Position numbers and translations under genes: made by a program
Assembly: GCA_029718625.1 (NCBI GenBank)
Contig: CM056380.1
Location: 16,465,512 to 16,529,511, forward strand
Direction: 5' to 3'
Length of the DNA: 64,000 nt
Origin: Synaphobranchus kaupii
Taxonomy: Eukaryota > Chordata > Actinopteri > Anguilliformes > Synaphobranchidae
In this document: piece after piece, positions 59,845 to 64,000 of the stretch
Numbering within the stretch: position 1 is the stretch's first letter
Layout: the number at the start of each line of letters is the position of its first letter
The notes under the pieces: model-generated
Told to the model about the DNA's origin: nothing
Database searches by the model: none
Seen by the model: only the letters and a program-made list of their open reading frames with translations

Positions 59845-60874
59845 AAGGTTATTACAGTCAACTGAAACTGAAACTAAAACTGAAGCTAAAATCAAAAAAA
59901 CATTTTAGTTAACTAAAATAAAAATAAAAACTGAAATTACTTTAAAAACTAAAACGAAACTAATACTGGAATGTAGTGTTCCAAAACTAACTGAAATAAA
60001 ATAAAAATGACCATGAATTCTTTTTAGTTTTAGTTTCGGATCCTCCTCCTGATTGTTGATAGCACAGAACATTTTTGTTTGGATAATCCGGATTGCATAT
60101 AGTGTAATTTGAAACATTCAACACAAAAAAGTTGGGGCAGGATATAAAATGCACATAAAAGCAGAAAGCAGTGATTTGTAAATTCTCTTTTACATATATT
60201 TAATTGAAAACAGTACAAAGAAAAGATATTTAACGTTCCATACTATTCCCGTGTAATTTACAGCTTACTCTAGTCCCACCCCCCAATTCCCATAGAGATC
60301 CATTCAAATGCAGAGAGTTTATAGTATCGCTTGTGAGAGTACCTGAAAATAAGATATGAAGAGTCTTTTGATATTCTTTTATACCCAGTCATGATGGCAT
60401 CACCTGTTTACCTGTGGAATGTTCCAACAGTTTCAACTTCCCAGTCTTTTTTTTGCCCCTGTCCCAACTTTTTTGGAGCATGTTGCAGGCATCAAATTCT
60501 GAATTAGCGTATATTTACAAACATGAATAAAGTTGATAAGGTAAAACATTAAATATCTTTTCTTCGTACTGTTTTCAATTAAATGTATGTAAAAGAGAAT
60601 TTACAAATCACTGCTTTCTGCTTTTATGTGCATTTTATATACTGTCCCAACTTTTTTGGAATTGGGGTTTGTATTTTCTCTCCCCCAACCCACCTATTGA
60701 CCGTTATTAACTGAAATAAAAATAAAAACTAAAACTAAAATCAGTTGAAAAACTAAAACTAAACTAAAACTGAAATTGATTGAAAAACTAAAACTATAAA
60801 CACACTCTGAAAACGAACTAAAACTAAACTAAATTAGAAAGTGAAATCAAAAAACTAATAAAAATAATAACCTT
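59845..60874. mobile_element. AACTAAAACT-rich MITE with nested elements
   Basis: Ends AAGGTTATTA (59845-59854) and TAATAACCTT (60865-60874) are inverted, with AACTAAAACTGAAAT-type repeats inside each end. Nested within is a second inverted-repeat element (arms 60121-60240 and 60549-60668, end motif CCAACTTTTTTGGAATTGG). Inside that lies a fragment of the palindromic element seen at 19.7-20.6 kb. No coding capacity. Confidence 0.75.
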
Positions 60875-61504
60875 GATCCAACGAACATACTCGGATGTTT
60901 TCCTGGTACAGTCGATTTATAGAACAATGTACTAGATCAGTTCCAAAGATGAATGCAGCACAGTCCAACATGCTTGTGTGTTTTCTGTGTATAATCCCTT
61001 CTATACAACAATACGCTAGATCAGTTCTGGAGTTTTATAAAAATCAGTTCAGCCTTCATTTTGGAGCAGATAATCTAAGCATGACAGAATTGGCTATGGG
61101 CATGCTGCAAATTCCTTTAATGTTTGTCTTTGTTTATGAAGGGCAACCATGTGCGAGTGTACTAAGACTGTAATTTAGTTATTGTACACTCACCTAAAGT
61201 TCTCAATCCTCTGAGAGTTTTAGCACAGCTACCAATAGCCTGTAGCCTTTGTATAAGTTGCATTCATTTCTCCAAAGAACTATAGGGGATTCTGTTTTTA
61301 CCCTCGCTTGCTTTAAATGTTGTCAACAATTTTTTCCTCACAACAAATCTCTTCCTTACCTGCCTGTAGCCAATGCCAAAAAATATCTGGGTTTACCATC
61401 ACCGACACATAGAGGCTATACATTGCTTCTCTCTCTGCCAAAAGCCCACAATCCTCTCTGTGTTCAGCTCCCAGAATGGGGCTGCTTCCTGTCCGGTGTG
61501 AAAT

Positions 61505-62226
61505 GACACAAGACTCTCCATAGCCCAGGTATACCAGCAGCCACTGTTCTATGTATAACTTCCTGTCGTGACACAAGACTCTCCCTAGCCCAGGGGTTCA
61601 TTCTAATCGCTTATTTTCACTCCTCGCTCCTTATCTCCGCCCAATGGAGGATGCGAGCAAAGGATGCAAGGATCAGATACGAGGATGGAAGAATAGAGGC
61701 AACATGAATTAGGCAAATGGAACTTCTTTGCTCAATCAAGCGTCAGCTTATTTTTCATGAATAATCATAGCTTTTGTTAGTTATAAAGAATGAGTGTCAT
61801 TATAGATTAGCGTTTTTTAATAAATGGAAAGGAACTAAAATTGCATTTGTGTAGAGGTGTGCCTGCGACATGGCAGATGTGGAGAGTGGTGGATAATTTA
61901 TACACATCATGCGTTCCGAGAAAAGGCTTCCACAAAGGCTACACTTGTGTTTCCTCACTGAAGCACCCTCCGGGAGCCTCGTCGTTCCCCACTCCTCGCT
62001 CCTCCAAGGAGCATTTAGCGGTTTGGAATGTCTTTGAAGATGGCGAACTTCGATCGATTTCCGGGTCAGGCGAGGACCGAGGAGAAGAGGACGGATAAAA
62101 TTTGCGATTGGAATCCGCCCCTTGTATACCAGCAGTCACTGTTCTATGTATAACTTCTTGCCGTGACACAAAACTCTCCATAGCCCAGGTATACCAGCAG
62201 TCACTGTTCTATGTATAACTTCCTGT
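61505..62226. repeat. about 64-bp direct repeat split by a MITE
   Basis: GTATACCAGCAGTCACTGTT, CTATGTATAACTTCCTGTC and GACACAAGACTCTCC recur at 61505-61590 and 62123-62226. Confidence 0.8.
61592..62122. mobile_element. MITE, 531 bp
   Basis: Imperfect inverted ends AGGGGTTCATTCTAATCGC and GCGATTGGAATCCGCCCCT (15 of 19 match) bound a block that interrupts the 64-bp repeats. It includes CTCCTCGCTCCTTATC near the left and CACTCCTCGCTCCTCC further in. No transposase. Target duplication not resolved. Confidence 0.6.
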
Positions 62227-63659
62227 CACATAGGCATCGTGCTGTCAATCACCTTCCAGCGCAAAAATGTATCTTTAAAAGAACCGTTATGTTCTCTGAG
62301 TGATGTATGTATGTATCTTAGGAAGAAAACTGAGAATGGGGATGCAGGTAATTGGGATGCAGGTAATACGGTCACATGTAATACTAAGGTATGTGACCGT
62401 ATCACCTATGAGTGTAGGCTAAATATGTGTTAGCAGGAATCAAGTATTTTTACTGCTCCCACGAAAGGCGGAGAAACTTGTTAATGTCCCTCCAGATTAT
62501 TGTGGCTCAGTAGAAATGCTTACCGATGACCCATGTTGATTTGATTTAAAAGCAAATAGTTTTTTGTTCCTAGCAAACACAGTTTGTGTGATCAACCGCA
62601 TGAATAATAAAATTTCCACTTGCGATGGGGAAAAAAAACCAAAAAAAAAAAACACATATTTATTTTACTTTTACGGACTGTTGAATCCAGGTCTTTGTCC
62701 GTAAGTCTGAGAAAAGACTTGAAGGTTGTTTTTCACACGTCTCAAACCTGAAATAAATTAATCATATATGAGAAACAAAAAAAGTCGTTTCTTAATTTCC
62801 CAGTTTAGGACACGGCATGTTATGTTAATATTTAATCAAGGCGTAAAATCAACACTAAAATATAAACATTGAGATTTTAGAGCTGGAGACCATTTTTTGT
62901 CCCGTTCTCGCGGAGAAGGCTTTTGACTCAGCGAGCCCAGGAGGCACCGTGAAAAGCGTTGGCTCGAGGGGACCGCCGGAGGGTTTTTCTTTTTTCGGGG
63001 GGGACGCCGGCAAAGTGATGACTGAGGGGGAGCCTACCCCAGCTGTGGGGCTTTATTATCTGGAGCCGTATCTCTCTTGGGCCCAGGTGAGGGCATGAAT
63101 GGAGATCTTTGTTGAGCGGAGAGACACAGAAACAGCAGGGCTGTGACCTTTTCTCACCACTGATATTACTCCCGCGTGGGGTGTGTGTGTGTGGGGGGGG
63201 GGGAGGGTGGGGGCAGGAGGGGGAGGGTGGGGGCAGGAGGAGGAGGGGGGTGGCGGGGGGATTTTGGGGGGTTCCAGTCCTCTCTCGCGTTTAAACCCCA
63301 GCCAAAATACCCACCATCCTTTTCCACCTCATCACCAAAACACACACAGACACAACCGTTATTGTTTAGTTCACATATATACAACAGGGGGGTATTCCAC
63401 AAAGGGGGATAAGCAAGTTAGCCATGAAATGACCTCAGAAACATTGTAAGCCTTATCGTTCTCACAGTTATCTGTTTTGTGGAATACCCCTCTTGAGTAA
63501 AGATGGGTTGAAATAATTTGTCCAGCACCACTGGCATTTGATTTAGGCTTCATTATTTATAAGTATAATACTGGAGAGTAATCATCCTGCATGCTAATGC
63601 TAATGCTAATCATATTTATTAGCATACATACTGTAATTGCTCTATTGTTCTATATTTAG

Positions 63660-63935
63660 CCTATATAATAATATCAGATAGATAGATACCTTGATTGTCA
63701 CTGTACAAGTACAATGAAATGTCATTTGGAGCAAGCCTGTAGATGCCCAATTAAGGATAAAAGCTAGAAGGTATAAACACTATATATAAGATACAAAAGT
63801 ATAAATAAATAGAACAAAATAATACTGTACAGATTATTGCACTTGAAGGTATATTGCACAGAACAGATTATTGCACTAGAAGAGATACTGCATATCAGGG
63901 AACGAAATGCAAGTGATATGAAGACTGTACTGGTG
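63660..63935. mobile_element. probable non-LTR/SINE-type remnant
   Basis: CTTGATTGTCACTGTACAAG followed by TACAATGAAATGTCATTTGG and GATTATTGCACTTGAAGG-like pieces resembles a common teleost repeat tail. Class assignment is tentative. Confidence 0.45.
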
Positions 63936-64000
63936 ATGACTGCTGTTTTTGATCTCATTTGTAATCTTTTGTCCTGCTATCCACTTCCTCATTCTGTAAG

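Overview
The window is vertebrate, almost certainly teleost, genomic DNA. It carries short exons with GT-AG introns, dense microsatellites, long minisatellite arrays and fish-type MITEs. There is no bacterial gene organisation. The species cannot be named from the sequence alone.

The one gene I can prove is the 5' part of type II procollagen alpha-1 (col2a1) on the minus strand. It runs from a promoter near 38.65 kb to exon 23 at 880-988 and continues beyond the left edge, which lies in intron 23. I could place all of exons 1-23. Their sizes (94 coding, 210, 17, 33, 33, 54, 102, 78, then 45/54/99/108-type exons) follow the COL2A1 pattern and not the COL1A1 pattern, and the VWC domain sequence is type II. 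Together they encode the signal peptide, the ten-cysteine VWC domain of the IIA form, the N-propeptide minor helix, the N-telopeptide and about the first 309 residues of the main helix. The helical cross-link lysine falls exactly at helix position 87 and a GLPGER integrin motif at 127-132, which supports the whole exon chain.

Several regulatory elements can be read directly: a 5' stem-loop enclosing the start codon as in type I collagen mRNAs; a weak exon 2 donor buried in a perfect 13-bp hairpin; and an intron 1 block matching the SOX9-dependent chondrocyte enhancer. Two splicing or coding anomalies stand out: a GC-AG intron 8 and a 1-nt insertion that breaks the frame of exon 23.

The introns hold large minisatellites with units of 36, 74, 38, 41, 13, 25 and 32 bp, two hAT-like MITEs with near-perfect 8-bp target duplications, a foldback element at 3.9-4.2 kb, and a 0.9-kb palindrome next to a TTAA-flanked element.

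From 38.65 to 64 kb I find no convincing coding exon. A plus-strand TATA/CCAAT promoter-like block at 40.30-40.48 kb lies about 1.8 kb upstream of col2a1 in divergent orientation. The rest is intergenic DNA made of repeats: a SINE-like copy, an inverted duplication, several MITEs, minisatellites (one interrupted by an LTR-like insert) and microsatellites.
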